NCBI GenBank assembly: GCA_963756715.1
Contig: CAVWOV010000042.1
Location: 175,169-239,168, forward strand
Direction: 5' to 3'
DNA length: 64,000 nucleotides
From: VAZQ01 sp963756715
GTDB taxonomy: Bacteria; Pseudomonadota; Alphaproteobacteria; Rhizobiales; Xanthobacteraceae
Shown here: positions 56,876 through 64,000 of the stretch, one piece after another
How positions within the stretch are numbered: position 1 is the stretch's first letter
Layout: each line of letters opens with the position of its first letter
The notes under the pieces: model-generated
The model's database searches: none
Seen by the model: the letters and a program-made list of their open reading frames with translations, nothing else
Told to the model about the DNA's origin: nothing
Translations under genes and position numbers: made by a program

Positions 56876-58401
56876 TCGCGGCCCCACTTTTCAACCAGCA
56901 CCTTGCGGTCGAGCTTGCCGCGCTCGGTCTTGGGCAGTCCGGCGCTGACGACGATCTGCTTCGGCACCTTGAAGGCCGGCAGGCCGTCGCTGCAGAAGCG
57001 CAGCAACGCGCCGGTATCGATCGTGGTGTCCGGACGCGCCACCACATAGCTCACCACCTCTTCGCCGTAGACCGCGTCCGGCACGCCGACGGTCGCGACC
57101 TCGATCAATTCCGGCCGCTGCATCAGGAAGCTGTCGATCTCCAGCGGCGAGATTTTCACGCCGCCCCGGATGATCAGCTCCTTCTCGCGGCCGGTGAGGC
57201 ACAGGAAGCCATCGGCGTCGAGCATGCCGAGATCGCCGGTGCGGATGCGGCCGCGGCTGTTGATCTTCACGTCGCCGTCCTCGGCGAGGTAACGGTAGGT
57301 GTGCCCGGCAAAGCCGCCGATTTCCACCTGACCGATCTCGCCCGCCGGCATGCGCCGGCCTTCGGCATCGACAACCGCCAGGTCGTGATAGGCGAGGGGC
57401 CGGCCGACGGTGCCGAGGCGGCGCTGTTCGCCGGGGATTGCCGCCATCCAGCCGGTCTCGCTCGAGCCATAGCCTTGCGCGACCGGAATGCCGAAATGGT
57501 CCTCGAACCGCCGCCATTCCTCGACCGTGAGCGGCGCCGAACTCGACGTAATGAAGCGCAGCGACGGCAGGCCGGCGCGAGGCGTGCCGCCCTCGGCGTT
57601 GAGCAGGATGTTGATGGTGGTCGGATTGCCCGCCGCGATGGTGGCGCGGTGGTCGCCGACGTGCTGGAAGAATCGGCTCGCGGAGAATTTCTCCGCCATC
57701 ACCAGCGTGGCGCCGCGGTTGACCGGCACCAGCGCGCCGAGCAACTGGGCGGAGGCCCAATTGAACGAGCGGAAGTCGTACAGCCGGTCGTCCGCGCCAA
57801 TGCCGAAGCCGTCCGCCGTGGGATCGATATTGCCCAGATGTTCGCGAAAATCGAGCACCACGCCCTTCGGCCGGGTGCTGGTGCCGGAGGTGAACAGGAT
57901 CACGGCATCATCGTCCGGCCCGGCCGCGGCGTGGGCGTCGCCCGGCTCGCAGCGTGCCACCGCCTCAAAGAACGTGCCGTCGCCAGGGTTGTCCCACAGG
58001 CCGAGCGGCATCCGCGGCACCGCAATGGCGGCGAGCAGATCGTCGAGCTGCAATCCGTCCTGGTACAGCACCAGCTTTGGATCGAGGCGCGTGAAGATGT
58101 TGTCGAGCTGGTTGCGGTTCATCTCGACGTGCACGGTGCAGATCGTCGCGCCGTAGCTCATCACACCGAAATAGCAGAGCAGATGCTCGATCGAATTGGT
58201 CGCCAGCAGCGCAACCCGGTCGTTGCGCCCGATGTTGCGGTCGCGCAGGAAGGTGGCGATGCGGGCCGTCACATCCTGCAGTTGGCCATAGCTCGCCGTG
58301 CGCCCATCGGTCGCCGAGACCAGCCAGGTCTTGTCCGGATCGCGCTGCGCGGCCCGGCCGATCCAGTCTCGCAGCAGCTTTGGCCCCGCATCCGGCCGCA
58401 T
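56866..58401 (-). CDS. AMP-forming acyl/aryl-CoA ligase
   Basis: 511 residues from ATG 58401; an in-frame ATG at 58434 is the alternative, but it falls inside the TACTTA-type palindrome. Adenylate-forming motifs: P-loop VILFTSGTSTRPKGVV, VAQGYGSSETGW, IRTGDLGMLDADG and the C-terminal Lys region KTERGKLDRKV. This is the benzoate/4-hydroxybenzoate-CoA-ligase-like layout. It should activate a carboxylic acid to its CoA ester; which acid is not visible. It is divergent from the Rieske oxygenase gene and shares a palindrome in the promoter. Confidence 0.9.
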   Translation of the reverse strand: MRPDAGPKLLRDWIGRAAQRDPDKTWLVSATDGRTASYGQLQDVTARIATFLRDRNIGRNDRVALLATNSIEHLLCYFGVMSYGATICTVHVEMNRNQLDNIFTRLDPKLVLYQDGLQLDDLLAAIAVPRMPLGLWDNPGDGTFFEAVARCEPGDAHAAAGPDDDAVILFTSGTSTRPKGVVLDFREHLGNIDPTADGFGIGADDRLYDFRSFNWASAQLLGALVPVNRGATLVMAEKFSASRFFQHVGDHRATIAAGNPTTINILLNAEGGTPRAGLPSLRFITSSSAPLTVEEWRRFEDHFGIPVAQGYGSSETGWMAAIPGEQRRLGTVGRPLAYHDLAVVDAEGRRMPAGEIGQVEIGGFAGHTYRYLAEDGDVKINSRGRIRTGDLGMLDADGFLCLTGREKELIIRGGVKISPLEIDSFLMQRPELIEVATVGVPDAVYGEEVVSYVVARPDTTIDTGALLRFCSDGLPAFKVPKQIVVSAGLPKTERGKLDRKVLVEKWGREQS

Positions 58402-58424
58402 GGCATTCAACCCGTTCCGAAAAA

Positions 58425-58442
58425 TCCTTAGCATTATAAGTA
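58425..58442. promoter_or_regulatory. Second TACTTA-N6-TAAGTA-type palindrome
   Basis: TCCTTA (58425-58430), six bases, TAAGTA (58437-58442); on the minus strand TACTTA-N6-TAAGGA. One mismatch, same spacing as the site at 55034-55051. It lies between the acyl-CoA ligase and the Rieske oxygenase genes, where one regulator could control both. Confidence 0.6.
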
Positions 58443-58588
58443 TTTTCCCGGTAGTTCAAAGCTGTGGCAGGATTTCGCTGAGCCCAGCCCTGGCGCACGT
58501 CCGCCAGCCGACACTTTATGCCCGCGCGCCGTGCGGGTATAACGGACGCACGCAGCCGCGATGGCGCCGGAAGCTGTAGGAGATGACC

Positions 58589-59635
58589 ATGTTTCTCAGG
58601 AATTATTGGTACGTCGCCGCCCTCGATCACGAGTTGAAGGACAAGCCGCTGGGCCGGACCATCCTGGGCGAGCCAGTCGTCTTCTACCGGACGGAAGACG
58701 GTGCGGTCGCCGCATTCGAAGACCGCTGTGCGCACCGGAGGCTGCCGCTGTCGATGGGAAAGATCGTCGGCGATGCGCTGCAGTGCCACTATCATGGCTT
58801 GCGGTTCGATCGCTCGGGCAAGTGCGTGCGGGTGCCAGGGCAGGACCTGATTCCGCAATCGGCGCGGGTGCGGACCTACCCGGTGGTCGAGCGCTATCAT
58901 TGGGTATGGATATGGATGGGCGACCCGGCGCTCGCGGACCCCGACAAGATCGCCGATTTTCATTGGCTGGATGACCCGAACTGGGGCGCCAAGGCGTCCT
59001 ATCTTCATGTCGAGGCCAACTGGCAGCTCGTGGTCGACAACCTGCTCGATCTCACCCATCTCGCCTTCGTGCATGAGACCACCATCGGCAACATGGCGCT
59101 GGTGGAGCACGCCGCTGTCAAGGTCACGCGCAACCAGGACAACGTCGTGGTCACGCGCTGGATCATCGATCAGCCGGCGCCGCCGACCTTCGTGAAGGTT
59201 GGCAACTTCACCTCTAACGTGGACCGCTGGCAAATCATCGACTACACGCCGCCCGCCTTCCTGCGGCTTGACGTAGGCGCCACTCCGACCGGGACCGGCG
59301 CACCGGAGGGGCGCCGTGTCAACGGCATCGGCATGCGTAACCTCAATGCGATCACGCCCGAGACCGAAACCACCTCGCACTATTTCTGGGGGCAGGCGCA
59401 CGATTTCGACGTCAAGAATGCCGAGATGACCGAGCGCGTATTCCAACAGATCCAGACTGCGTTCCTGGAGGATGTCGCCGTTTTCACCGCGCAGCAGCGC
59501 TCGATCACGCAGCGGCCCGACGCCCCGCAGCTCGACATCAACGCCGACGCCGGAGGCATGCAGGCCCGCCGCGTCATCGATCGGCTCTATCGGGACGAGC
59601 AAAACGCCGCCGCGCATGGCGTGGCCGCCGAATAG
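58589..59635 (+). CDS. Rieske non-heme iron oxygenase, VanA-like
   Basis: 348 residues from ATG 58589, with AGGAG 6 bases upstream (the ATG at 58583 would sit directly on it). The Rieske cluster motif is CAHRRLPL (Cys-x-His) plus CHYHGLRFD (Cys-x2-His). The mononuclear iron site is in NLLDLTHLAFVHET (D-x2-H-x4-H). The VanA-type family removes methyl groups or hydroxylates aromatic rings. No reductase partner is visible in the window, so it must use one from elsewhere. The gene is divergent from the acyl-CoA ligase. Confidence 0.92.
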   Translation: MFLRNYWYVAALDHELKDKPLGRTILGEPVVFYRTEDGAVAAFEDRCAHRRLPLSMGKIVGDALQCHYHGLRFDRSGKCVRVPGQDLIPQSARVRTYPVVERYHWVWIWMGDPALADPDKIADFHWLDDPNWGAKASYLHVEANWQLVVDNLLDLTHLAFVHETTIGNMALVEHAAVKVTRNQDNVVVTRWIIDQPAPPTFVKVGNFTSNVDRWQIIDYTPPAFLRLDVGATPTGTGAPEGRRVNGIGMRNLNAITPETETTSHYFWGQAHDFDVKNAEMTERVFQQIQTAFLEDVAVFTAQQRSITQRPDAPQLDINADAGGMQARRVIDRLYRDEQNAAAHGVAAE

Positions 59636-59658
59636 CCGGGCACGGGGAGGAGGGGGCA

Positions 59659-59859
59659 TTGAATTTCCGGGTCGAACTCGTCTGGAAAGACGACGATGAC
59701 AACGCTGTGTCGTCGATGTTTCTCACGTCCGACGGGCGGGTCATCCTGCAGGGGCGCGCGATCTCGCCGCACGAGCGGCAGGAACTTTCTCTACCGCCGC
59801 AGGGCGACATGATCAGCGTCGACCGGAACCTCATTCGCGCTATCAAGGAGATGCTCTAG
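59659..59859 (+). CDS. Small conserved-looking hypothetical protein
   Basis: 66 residues from TTG at 59659, after GGAGGAGGGGG. The sequence (NFRVELVWKDDDDNAVSSMF, SVDRNLIRAIKEML) has acidic and helical parts and no signal. It follows the Rieske gene by 23 bases, so probably the same transcript. No function can be assigned; it is also possible that it belongs to a fragment of a larger protein. Confidence 0.55.
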   Translation: MNFRVELVWKDDDDNAVSSMFLTSDGRVILQGRAISPHERQELSLPPQGDMISVDRNLIRAIKEML

Positions 59860-60080
59860 TGCCCCGTGTCCGAAGTTCGTGATACGTCTCGGCACACTCT
59901 GACACGTGGGAACTTCAAATCGGCGGCACTAGGCAGATGGCAGGAAAGATGCCAAATTTGCCTTAGCGCGCGGATGGCGCATTCAGCATCGGCGATGGCA
60001 AGCGGATGCCGGCCATCGCCGTTTCATGTAATACGGTCAAAATCACCCAACTCGGCCAAAAGAAGACCCAGGAGAAACGG

Positions 60081-60707
60081 ATGCGGCGTCTTATCATCGG
60101 CATGACCGGATCGACCGGCTCGATCTTCGGCGTGCGCATGCTTGAGGCGCTGAAAGAAAGCGACGTCGAAACCCACCTGATCATCAGCAAGTGGGCACAG
60201 CGCACCCTCGAACACGAGACCCGCTACACCGTCGAGCAGGTTCGCGGCTTGGCGACTGTGGTGCACAGCCAGGGCGACATGGGCGCGTCGATCTCCTCCG
60301 GCTCGTTCAAGACCGAGGGCATGGTGGTGATGCCATGCTCGGTGCGCACGCTCGCCGGCATCGCCAACGGCTATGGCGAACACCTCGTGCATCGCGCGGC
60401 CGACGTGGTGATCAAGGAACGCCGGCGCCTCGTATTGCTGGTGCGCGAGACGCCGCTGTCCGAGGTGCATCTCGAAAACATGCTCAAGCTCGCCCGCATG
60501 GGCGTCTCGATCGTGCCCCCGATGCCGGCCTTCTACAACCATCCGCAGACCGTCGACGACATCGTCAATCACATCGTCGCGCGCGTGCTCGACCAGTTCG
60601 ACATTCCGGCGCCGTTCGCGAAGCGCTGGGATGGCCACATGCACACCGCGACCAAGATCGCGTCGGTGCCCAATCCCGCCGCACCTGCGGCGAAGATCGG
60701 GACGTAG
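60081..60707 (+). CDS. ubiX: UbiX flavin prenyltransferase
   Basis: 208 residues from ATG 60081 (GGAG 6 bases upstream). UbiX motifs: RLIIGMTGSTGSIFGVRMLE (FMN-binding Gly-rich loop with Ser), VVMPCSVRTLAGIANGYGE and LLVRETPLSEVHLENMLKLA. It attaches a dimethylallyl group to FMN, making the cofactor of UbiD enzymes. It lies 3.3 kb downstream of the frameshifted ubiD gene and so completes the UbiD/UbiX pair within the same catabolic region. Upstream about 220 bases hold no gene. Confidence 0.95.
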   Translation: MRRLIIGMTGSTGSIFGVRMLEALKESDVETHLIISKWAQRTLEHETRYTVEQVRGLATVVHSQGDMGASISSGSFKTEGMVVMPCSVRTLAGIANGYGEHLVHRAADVVIKERRRLVLLVRETPLSEVHLENMLKLARMGVSIVPPMPAFYNHPQTVDDIVNHIVARVLDQFDIPAPFAKRWDGHMHTATKIASVPNPAAPAAKIGT

Positions 60708-60733
60708 CCGTCCATTCAAGGCTCTCTCCGTTC

Positions 60734-60849
60734 ACCTCTCCCCGGAGGGGAGAGGTCGCCGCGCATCAGCGCGGCGGGTGAGGGGGTTCCTGAGCGATCG
60801 TAAGGTCAGCAACCCCCTCACCCCAACCCTCTCCCCTGCGGGGAGAGGG
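60734..60849. repeat. Cluster of inverted repeats between ubiX and rraA
   Basis: Four inverted repeats in a row: ACCTCTCCCC/GGGGAGAGGT (60734-60756), CGCCGCGC/GCGCGGCG (60757-60776), GGTGAGGGGGTT (60777-60788) with AACCCCCTCACC (60811-60822), and CCCTCTCCCC/GGGGAGAGGG (60827-60849). The outer pairs are related. This looks like a bacterial interspersed mosaic element and also lies at the end of two convergent genes. Confidence 0.85.
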
Positions 60850-60883
60850 AGCCCACCGTCTTTCTCGTCTCATAGATATGCAG

Positions 60884-61621
60884 CTACTCCCCCGAGCGCA
60901 GGACGTCCGGCACCGCGAGGCCGCTGTCGATCGCGCTCACCCGCTTCGCCTCAGAGCGTGCTTTCTTCTCGGCGTGTTCGAGCACGTCCATGATTTTCTC
61001 GCGTGGAATAAAACAAACTCCGGTGTCGTCGGCGACCACCAGATCGCCGGCTTGCACCTGCACGTGGCCGATCATGATCGTGCCGTTGATCTCGGCGGCC
61101 TCGATCCGCCACTTGCCGGTGACCGGCGTGATGTCGCTCGCCCAGATCGGGTAGCCGACGGCGCGCTGATGCGGCACGTCGCGGATGCCGCCCTGCACGA
61201 TCGCGCCGACCTCGCCCTGGCGCTTGCCGGTCTGGGCCGAGTTGCCGCCCATGTTGGAGATGTTGGCGACCCCCTCGATCACCAGCACGTCGCCCGGCGT
61301 TGCGAGGTTGTGGCACTCGAACTCCGCCATCTTGTTCACATGGTTGCGCGCGCCGGTGAGCGGCTCGATTCGCTGCAGGATGTTGCGCAGCGTCAGCGCC
61401 GGTCCGACCATGATGGTGCCCGGCATGGTGGGCTTGAGCACCGATGCGCCGACGGCGCCTGGCGGGATGCCGAGTTCGTCCATGGTGTCGGAGATGACGC
61501 CGGTGCAGTCGCCCAGCGACTTGAAGCGTTCGACCACGCCTTCGGGCGGGCGCGGCACCGTCATCATCTTGATACGTTCGGCCGCGATGCGGCCCGTCAG
61601 TTTCTTGTCGGCGACGTTCAC
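60884..61621 (-). CDS. RraA family aldolase/decarboxylase-like protein
   Basis: 245 residues. RraA-fold motifs: CTGVISDTMDELGIPPGAVG near residue 40, VGPALTLRN, the substrate/metal region VGAIVQGGIRDVPHQRAVG with the Arg-Asp pair, and a conserved GDLVVADDTGVCFIP near the C-terminus. Members include 4-carboxy-4-hydroxy-2-oxoadipate aldolase, used in protocatechuate or gallate breakdown, as well as the RNase E regulator RraA. The extra 40-50 residues at both ends and the catabolic neighbours favour an aldolase role. A palindrome ACTTGTATTCAAGT lies 23 bases upstream of its start. Confidence 0.85.
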   Translation of the reverse strand: MNVADKKLTGRIAAERIKMMTVPRPPEGVVERFKSLGDCTGVISDTMDELGIPPGAVGASVLKPTMPGTIMVGPALTLRNILQRIEPLTGARNHVNKMAEFECHNLATPGDVLVIEGVANISNMGGNSAQTGKRQGEVGAIVQGGIRDVPHQRAVGYPIWASDITPVTGKWRIEAAEINGTIMIGHVQVQAGDLVVADDTGVCFIPREKIMDVLEHAEKKARSEAKRVSAIDSGLAVPDVLRSGE

Positions 61622-61643
61622 AGGCTCCTCCCGAGCGGGTCGT

Positions 61644-61657
61644 ACTTGTATTCAAGT
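61644..61657. promoter_or_regulatory. Palindrome ACTTGTATTCAAGT in the rraA promoter
   Basis: ACTTG-TATT-CAAGT is a near-perfect palindrome 23 bases upstream of the rraA ATG. It resembles the GntR/FCD-type operator TTGTATACAA. No GntR regulator gene is in this window. Confidence 0.4.
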
Positions 61658-61780
61658 TGGTGGCGAAAGGCCCGCGGTTGTCAATGCGCGTTTGCATGCT
61701 GGCGATGATGCGGACCGCTTGCCCGTGGCGGCGGCGCTCGGTACCGTGGCGCCCTTTCCGCCCAACGAGGACCAAGTCCC

Positions 61781-62481
61781 ATGATCGATTTCTACGCGCT
61801 GACCAGTCCGAACGTGCAGAAGATTTACATCATGCTTGAAGAGATCGGGTTGCCCTACAAGGAGCATTTCATCGACGTCTGGAAGGGCGAGCAGTACAAT
61901 CCCGATTTCATCAAGGTCAATCCGAACAGCAAGATTCCGGCGATCGTCGATCACGATGGCCCCGGCGGCAAGCCCTATACGGTGGTCGAGTTCGGCGCGA
62001 TTCTCATGTATCTCGCCGAGAAGACTGGCAAGTTTCTGCCGACCGACATGGTGAAGAAGTACGACGTGATCCAGTGGCTGATGATCCAACTCACCGGCGT
62101 CGGCCCGATGTTCGGACAATGGACGCACTTCAAGCTGTTCGCGCCGAAGACCGGTAACGACTATTCGATGACGCGCTACACCTCGGAAGTGAAGCGGCTC
62201 TATGAGGTTCTGGAGAAGCGGCTCGGCCAGGTGCCGTATCTCGGCGGCCAGGATTATTCGATCGCCGACATCGCGACGTTCCCGTGGACGCGAAATCACG
62301 ATGCGCAGGGTGTGAAATGGGATGACCATCCCAATCTGGCGCGCTGGTTCAAGGCCATGAGGAACGTCCTGCGGTGAAAGCCGCGCTCGCCAAGGTCGCC
62401 GCCGTTAAGTCGAACCGTGACACTGCGAGCGACGACCAGAAGGATCGCTTCTTCAATCGCGGCCAGTACGCACGCGCCTAG
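61781..62481 (+). pseudogene. Glutathione S-transferase-like protein, frameshifted near the end
   Basis: The first frame gives 198 residues with the GST thioredoxin-like start FYALTSPNVQKIYIMLEEIG, the cis-Pro region NSKIPAIVDHDG and a VVEFGAILMYLAEKTGKF segment, but stops at the TGA ending at 62377. Reading the next frame from about 62361 continues with ERPAVKAALAKVAAVKSN and RFFNRGQYARA to TAG 62479, which completes a standard GST C-terminus of about 233 residues. One base (a C after AT) is missing near 62360. It lies downstream of rraA on the opposite strand. Confidence 0.85.
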
Positions 62482-62505
62482 GAAGACGTTTGAAGCGCGC
62501 ATTAT

Positions 62506-62600
62506 CCGTTCGTCCCTGCGCATGCGGGGACCCGAATCCAAAGCCGTGATTGAGTTCATATCTGGGTGCCCGCGGACGCTTTCGCGGGCACGAACGGAGA
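62506..62600. repeat. Palindromic intergenic repeat, copy 2
   Basis: CCGTTCGTCCCTGCG at the left end faces CGCGGGCACGAACGG at the right end (about 62584-62598). It shares arms with the element at 18874-18953, so both belong to one family. It lies upstream of the SDR gene. Confidence 0.75.
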
Positions 62601-62642
62601 TAGCGATGCGGGTGACTGGGATCAGCGTGTTTGGAGGAGCCT

Positions 62643-63431
62643 TTGGACCTTAAGGGCAAGACCGCGATCGTCACCGGCTCGAGTTCGGACGGCGGTATCG
62701 GCGCCGAGTGTGCCAAGAGCCTGGCGTCGCGCGGTTGCAACGTCGTGGTGAACTACGCGACCAACAAGGCCGGCGCCGATCAGGTCGTCGCCGGCTGCGA
62801 AGCGGCCGGTGTGCAGGCCTTCGCGGCCCAGGCCGATGTCGCCAAGGACGCCGATTGCGTGCGGCTGGTGAAGACCGCGGTCGAGCGGTTCGGCCGGCTC
62901 GATGTGCTGATCAACAACGCCGCCGTCACCAAGCCGATCCCGCAGCGGCGGATGGATTTGCTCGACGCCGCCGAGTTCGAGCGCATCTTTTCGGTCAACC
63001 TGATCGGCAACTATCAGATGTGCCGCGCTGCCGCTCCGCACCTCAAGGCGACTGGGGATGCGGCGATCGTCAACATCTCGTCGATCGGAGCCTTCCGGGG
63101 CAGCGGCAGTTCGATCGCCTATTCGGCATCCAAGGGCGCGCTCAATACGCTCACCTTGTCGATGGCGCGCCTGCTGGCGCCGGAAGTTCGGGTCAACGCG
63201 CTATGTCCCGGCGGATTGCTCGGCAACTGGACCAGGAAGATCATGAGCGAGGAAGCATACCAGAAGCTGATCGCACGCACGGAGACCGAGTTTCCGCTCA
63301 AGCGCGGCATCTGGCCGGCCGATGTCGCGCGCATGGCGCTGTTCATGGTCGAGGGCGCCACCGTGATGACCGGCGAATGCCTGCGCATGGATTGCGGCCA
63401 GCATCTGGGCGACCAGGGCGCGCGCATCTAA
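62643..63431 (+). CDS. Short-chain dehydrogenase/reductase (SDR)
   Basis: 262 residues from TTG 62643, after GGAGGAG (62633-62639); an earlier in-frame TTG at 62631 overlaps that site. Classical SDR features: DLKGKTAIVTGSSSDGGIG (cofactor loop), NNAAVTKP, the catalytic Ser in VNISSIGAF and YSASKGAL (Tyr-x3-Lys). The C-terminus CLRMDCGQHLGDQGARI is normal. Cofactor and substrate are unknown; NAD(P)-dependent oxidation of an alcohol intermediate would fit the region. Confidence 0.9.
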   Translation: MDLKGKTAIVTGSSSDGGIGAECAKSLASRGCNVVVNYATNKAGADQVVAGCEAAGVQAFAAQADVAKDADCVRLVKTAVERFGRLDVLINNAAVTKPIPQRRMDLLDAAEFERIFSVNLIGNYQMCRAAAPHLKATGDAAIVNISSIGAFRGSGSSIAYSASKGALNTLTLSMARLLAPEVRVNALCPGGLLGNWTRKIMSEEAYQKLIARTETEFPLKRGIWPADVARMALFMVEGATVMTGECLRMDCGQHLGDQGARI

Positions 63432-63468
63432 TTCTTCTTCCATCCCAAGCCGCAGGAGCAACCGCGCA

Positions 63469-64000
63469 ATGGCATCCGACACCATCGACATCCGTCCCGG
63501 CATTACCTACGCAACCCACGACGGCGTTGCGTTGATGGGCGATCTCTATGCCCCGAAAGGCGCAGGCCCATACCCGGCATTGGTGGCCGTGCATGGCGGC
63601 GGCTGGCAGGCGGGGGCGCGCAGTGCATTTCAACACTGGGGCCCCTATCTCGCCGAACGAGGTTATGTCCTATTCTCGGTCAGCTATCGCCTTGCCAAGA
63701 AGGGCCACAAGACCTTCCCGCAGGCCGTTCAAGACGTGCTGGCGGCGATCCAGTTCGTGCGCGGCAGCGCGAGCGAACTCAAGGTCGATCCCGAGCGTAT
63801 CGGCATCTTCGGCGCCTCTGCGGGCGGCCACCTGGCGTCGCTCGCGGCGTTGAGTGGCAATGCCTTCACGGGCGGCTATCCGCAGGACCAGCACGCCAAT
63901 GTGAGCGCCAAGGTCAAGGCGTTGATTGGCGTCTATGGCGTCTATGACCTCAAGGAGATGTGGCACCGCTACGGGATGCAAAGCCCGCGCGAGAACAACA
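63469..64000 (+). CDS. Alpha/beta hydrolase (esterase/lipase-like), 3' end outside window
   Basis: Starts at ATG 63469 with AGGAG 11 bases upstream, 37 bases after the SDR stop, and runs off the window after 177 residues. Contains the oxyanion-hole motif VAVHGGGWQAGARSAF and the nucleophile elbow FGASAGGHLASL, typical of the bile-acid/carboxylesterase and BD-FAE-like families with an HGG(G) motif. The acid and His are beyond the window. It is probably co-transcribed with the SDR gene. Confidence 0.85.
   Translation, partial: MASDTIDIRPGITYATHDGVALMGDLYAPKGAGPYPALVAVHGGGWQAGARSAFQHWGPYLAERGYVLFSVSYRLAKKGHKTFPQAVQDVLAAIQFVRGSASELKVDPERIGIFGASAGGHLASLAALSGNAFTGGYPQDQHANVSAKVKALIGVYGVYDLKEMWHRYGMQSPRENN

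Overview
The window is high-GC DNA from an alphaproteobacterium, most likely a Hyphomicrobiales (Rhizobiales) member near Bradyrhizobiaceae/Xanthobacteraceae. This rests on protein character, the order thyA-folA-hflK-hflC-DUF2065-degP-serB-miaA followed by ilvI-ilvH-ilvC, many solute-binding proteins, and short palindromic intergenic repeats. No database search was possible; family names come from motifs and overall resemblance. No phage, integrase, transposase, CRISPR array or rRNA was seen. The only tRNA is tRNA-Lys(CTT) at 37225-37300.

Layout. 1-2.9 kb: the end of a chromate-transporter-like protein, then tctB-tctA without a tctC. 3.1-10.6 kb: a housekeeping block covering thymidylate/folate synthesis (thyA, folA), membrane-protease control (hflK, hflC), periplasmic quality control (degP), serine synthesis (serB) and tRNA modification (miaA), with msrQ overlapping miaA tail to tail. 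12.3-16.0 kb: the branched-chain amino acid genes ilvI-ilvH-ilvC behind a leader that holds a terminator and four 16-bp tandem repeats. 16.2-24 kb: a triple GAF-like protein and a NitT/TauT-type ABC transporter whose parts are separated by a PEBP-family gene and by two broken minus-strand genes. 24-27.7 kb: two tandem sulfatase-like membrane proteins, with the C-terminal scrap of a third copy upstream. 27.8-30.3 kb: a translationally coupled phzF-nudix-ppk2 operon. 30.3-32.5 kb: leuA behind a multi-hairpin element and a leader peptide with four consecutive Leu codons.

32.9-46.3 kb holds accessory envelope and secreted functions: small exported proteins, a branched-chain-type binding protein, an LTXXQ (Spy/CpxP-like) protein, a large membrane spermidine-synthase-like protein, an exported protein with a tail of more than 40 His-containing PPGS repeats, a secreted companion and an exported alpha/beta hydrolase. 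46.6-64 kb is catabolic. It has a luciferase-like monooxygenase, a DpgC-like CoA-ester dioxygenase with a thioesterase and a phenylacetate-CoA-ligase-like gene (plus idi), a MarR regulator, UbiD and UbiX, an acyl-CoA ligase, a Rieske oxygenase, an RraA-type aldolase, a GST, an SDR and an esterase. Together these suggest aromatic-acid breakdown through CoA thioesters and prenyl-FMN decarboxylation. A shared palindrome, TACTTA-N6-TAAGTA, lies at the marR/ubiD promoter and at the ligase/Rieske promoter.

Eight single-site lesions (seven 1-nt frameshifts and one in-frame amber codon) interrupt seven otherwise recognisable genes: cocE-like, tctC, the PPGS-repeat gene, LLM, paaK (two), ubiD and gst. 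All fall in accessory genes and none in the housekeeping or amino-acid genes. They may be real decay or assembly errors. Reading both flanking frames recovers the normal protein in each case, so the functions are given but the entries are marked as broken.
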